Source of the DNA: Diphasiastrum complanatum
Taxonomy: Eukaryota > Streptophyta > Lycopodiopsida > Lycopodiales > Lycopodiaceae
Length of the DNA: 64,000 nt
Assembly: GCA_029204225.1 (NCBI GenBank)
Contig: CM055103.1
Location: 43,658,604 to 43,722,603 of the forward strand
Direction: 5' to 3'
Shown here: in pieces, positions 61,618 to 64,000 of the stretch
How positions within the stretch are numbered: position 1 is the stretch's first letter
Layout of the letters: each line of letters begins with the position of its first letter
Notes under the pieces: model-generated
Databases searched by the model: none
What the model was told of the DNA's origin: nothing
Seen by the model: only the letters and a program-made list of their open reading frames with translations
Position numbers and translations under genes: made by a program

Positions 61618-61855
61618 GCTTAGTGTACTTCATTCTCTGTTGGTAGTCTGTACTCTGACAGATTTTCAAACATGTAAAACTAACAAGTACAAGTTTTGAT
61701 CATATATGATTGTTCTTGTTAGATTTGTTGATGTAGATTTGATCTGATGCTATTTAATCTTGTGTAGATTGGTAGATCAATCTAATCTAACACCCAATCA
61801 CACTTGTGGATCTGATTTGGATCCATTATTGGTCCCTTTTTTTGTTGTACTTTCA

Positions 61856-61967
61856 CACAAAAGAGGTTGCATCTGAACCTAGATCATTGATAAAAAAATG
61901 TGCAGGAAGAACCTTGAAATAGAAATAGTATTCACCAAGGAGAAAACTGTGGACTTAATTTCCAACA
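61856..61967 (-). mobile_element. 5' LTR start of the outer copia element, detached piece
   Basis: It matches 48894-48999 of the 3' LTR (shared CCTAGATCATTGATAAAAAA and ATAGTATTCACCAAGGAGA). It begins TGTTGG on the minus strand at 61967 beside the AAAAC duplication. Confidence 0.8.
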
Positions 61968-61972
61968 AAAAC

Positions 61973-62448
61973 TAGTTGACAATTTTTCATAGCCATTGGT
62001 CCATGTTTTTTTAAGTTGTCTCTAATCATTCAAAATGCCAAGCGAGGGTCTTGGCGAGTAATCATGTGTGATAAAGCACCCTTGATAAACTATGCAAGCA
62101 TCCATAGTGCTCCAATTCATCAATTAAGTTGCGAGACTCTGAGGCATAGAGAAAATAAAGAACAAGCTTCAATATTAAGGCTAAAGTTCAAAATGATGTG
62201 AGTACATGATGCATGGTCCTTAATGTTAAATATAGTAAGCCCAGTTTATTTCAGAGTCTAATGTACATTTTCAGTTTTAGTAGCTTTTTGACATTTGCTT
62301 ATGTGATAGTTGCATGTGCCTTGTAAACGACACGTATAGATATTGAGTGTTTTGAATAATATACAGTTTCTAAGAGTTGCTTGGGTGGTGGTGCACTATT
62401 TTCCTTCTGTTTACATCTAATAACTAATTGCAAGATTGATCCTCTGCA
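61973..62448 (+). mobile_element. Possible LTR end before a primer site
   Basis: CCTCTGCA ends at 62448 and is followed by TGGTATCAAAGCAGAG at 62449, a near-perfect tRNA-Met primer site. The left end of the LTR is not resolved, and no gag follows. Confidence 0.4.
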
Positions 62449-62464
62449 TGGTATCAAAGCAGAG

Positions 62465-63340
62465 TTGAAAGCTGGTACAACGATTAACTAAAATTTTTTA
62501 GTCTTTTCTATCTATAGTTTTATGTTCTTGAAATTCGACTGGGCAGTGAAAAACCATTTGATTGAGTAATAATTGCTATCAGTATGTCTTTTTGCTGCCC
62601 ATGAAACATACTTCTATGGATAAATTGCATCAGTGCTTTCCAAGATTTGCATGTCATGAGTCATATCATGATTAGCTATAACTTTTGATTAGTACATCAT
62701 AATGCAAAACTAACTACACCACCAGAAAGAGGATTCCAAGAGCTTTCCAACGCATGCCATATTGTCATAGTTCTACCAATGAACAAGAAAGTTATAAGCT
62801 TTCTAAAAATGGGATATATATTCAGAGCACCCGTGTTCATTTGCAAGATGTCACATGGCACTCTTGCGTGATGAATAGATATTTCCATTTTTGGTAAGCT
62901 ATTATAATTTTTTTTTGTTTTTTTGGTAAAACTATGACAATATGAGTTATGGAATCGGCTCATTACATTCGCCATGTCCATTTACATTTACATTTACATT
63001 TACTGTATGCATAAGCAGGCCTTGGGCTCTTTTTTATTCATTATTGACACTTGGGCCTTATTATTCATTTTTTGGACATTTGGACATATTACTGGAGAGT
63101 GGGGGCCTTCTTGGAGGGCACACTATTATTCCTCCCAGTTGGGCCCTAACCACTGGAAACTTCCTTTTAGGGTTTTCTTTAGGCTATAAGTAGGGAATTT
63201 GTGTCATTTGTTACTCAGCTGATGATATTGATCTCTCTCTTTAGTCTCCTTAATCTCTCTTTCCTGCTTTCTAGGGTTAAGTCTTGTTTATGTGATACTT
63301 TCATAACTTAGCTCTAGATCAGTTGTGGTTGCATTCGTAA
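62465..63340 (+). mobile_element. LTR-like region ending at a primer site
   Basis: A TATA-like GGCTATAAGTAGGG lies at about 63182. The sequence ends GCATTCGTAAC before TTGGTACCAGAGCAC at 63340, resembling the LTR terminus and primer site at 6976-6996. The left boundary is unknown. Short TTTACATTTACATTTAC repeats lie near 62981. Confidence 0.45.
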
Positions 63341-63369
63341 CTTGGTACCAGAGCACTTTCCTATGCACC

Positions 63370-64000
63370 CACTTTTTTAGATTTAGTAGAGGCTGTTGTC
63401 CAGCGCCCTACTAACCCATCACTTTTGTCGATTTTTTCATCAGATTTTCATCATTTTTTCAGATTTAGTAGAGGCTGTCCAGCGCCCTACTAACCCATCA
63501 CTTTCATCAATTTTTTCATCAGATTTCTATCAATTTTTTAGATTTGGTAGAGGCTAGCCAACGCCCTACTACCTTGTCACTTTCGTCGATTTTCTCCACC
63601 GATTTGCGGCCCATTCATGGATTGATTGGAGATTGTCTAGCGCCCTACTTCATCACCATTTTTAGCAGTTTTTTCCATTTTTTTTCAAGTTATGTGCAAA
63701 TTTGGTAGTTGCTGCCCAGCGCCCTACTTCATCACCATTTTTAGCGATTTTTCTCTATTTTTTTTCAGGTTATGTGCGGATTTTGGTAGCTGTTGCCCAG
63801 CGCCCTACTACCTTGTCATCTTCGACGAATTTCTCCACCAATTTGCTGTCCATTTTGTTGATTGTTTGGAGGTTGTCCAGCACCCTACTTCATCACCATT
63901 TTCAGCAGTTTTTTCATCATTTTGCAGGACATTTGTGGATCTTACTAGCTGCTGCCCAACATCCATTTTCAGCTTGGATCTTCAACATTTTCAGCTTGGA
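63370..64000 (+). repeat. Tandem-repeat leader after the primer site
   Basis: At least seven imperfect units share a core CCAGCGCCCTACT followed by CATCACC or TTGTCA, then TTTTYATC-rich filler. Spacing is about 75-115 bp. The array continues to the end of the window. It lies where the untranslated leader of an LTR element would be. Confidence 0.75.

Larger units (their letters stand above)
58659..61818 (+). repeat. 188-bp direct repeat, copies 58659-58846 and 61631-61818
   Basis: Both copies start CATTCTCTG and end GATCTGATTT with few substitutions between them. Each contains the phrase TGTAGATTGGTAGATCAATC. Confidence 0.75.
58090..61855 (+). mobile_element. Insertion of about 3.77 kb in the 5' LTR; retroelement-like, family unresolved
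   Basis: The boundaries come from comparing the two outer LTRs. Inside, a 188-bp direct repeat (58659-58846 and 61631-61818) suggests an LTR remnant pair. 58847-60357 is AT-rich leader-like sequence with internally similar phrases but no gene. Gag-like frames follow at 60358-61617. A clear target duplication is not seen (GGTAT on the left, GTACT on the right). Confidence 0.5.
47550..61972 (-). mobile_element. Nested Ty1/copia element (outer), target duplication AAAAC
   Basis: The element spans 47555-61967 and is flanked by AAAAC at 47550-47554 and 61968-61972. On the minus strand the 5' LTR starts TGTTGGAAATTAAG at 61967 and both LTRs end ...CCGCCCTATCA (56700 and 47555). Two later insertions lie inside: 50849-55449 in the integrase, and about 58090-61850 in the 5' LTR. 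Pol on the minus strand is largely complete but carries stops. Gag is missing next to the 5' LTR. Confidence 0.8.

Overview
The window is nuclear DNA of a land plant with a large, repeat-rich genome. I base this on Ty1/copia and Ty3/gypsy retrotransposons primed by plant initiator-Met tRNA sites, a CACTA (En/Spm) DNA transposon of plant type, very long (CT/GA)n arrays, and one nine-exon plant-like gene with an 8-kb intron. A helicase-less HUH-endonuclease transposon would fit a fern, lycophyte, bryophyte or gymnosperm, but the species cannot be fixed from sequence alone. I saw no rRNA, CRISPR or bacterial features.

Layout. 1-760: tail of a decayed CACTA transposase. 960-2075: copia pol remnant. 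4400-6540: minus-strand LTR region with a 25/41-bp minisatellite. 6600-8700: another copia remnant. 9501-20985: a copia LTR element whose second LTR was hit by an 8.96-kb CACTA element (11500-20463, 3-bp target duplication ATT). The CACTA carries an accessory gene, a TNP2-like transposase and about 1.1 kb of CT microsatellite. 21200-22940: coding-like remnants I cannot name.

23936-28713 is the most unusual part. Two about 200-bp Helitron-like mini-elements lie in direct orientation. The second was split by a 4.3-kb insertion made of three related units. Unit A (+) encodes an intact 324-codon protein with an AT-hook, an HLH-type HUH motif and a YxxK tyrosine motif, but no helicase. Unit B is an inverted, broken copy. 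Unit C is joined head-to-tail to B and has lost the gene. The unsplit mini-element is a paralogous empty site and shows an AAATA target duplication. I interpret this as a Replitron-like single-tyrosine HUH transposon caught with its rearranged and non-autonomous products.

29642-42582 (minus) is the only convincing host gene: a FAD-dependent amine-oxidase/renalase-like oxidoreductase of 399 residues in nine exons, all with canonical, phase-consistent splice sites. Its last large intron holds LINE, gypsy and copia remnants.

43723-47549: minus-strand gypsy remnant plus plain sequence. 47555-61967: one minus-strand copia element (target duplication AAAAC) containing two later insertions: a copia with only 140-bp LTRs (50849-55449, target duplication GTATG) in its integrase, and about 3.8 kb in its 5' LTR. 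61973-64000: LTR and leader sequence of further retroelements, ending in a tandem-repeat leader that runs off the window.
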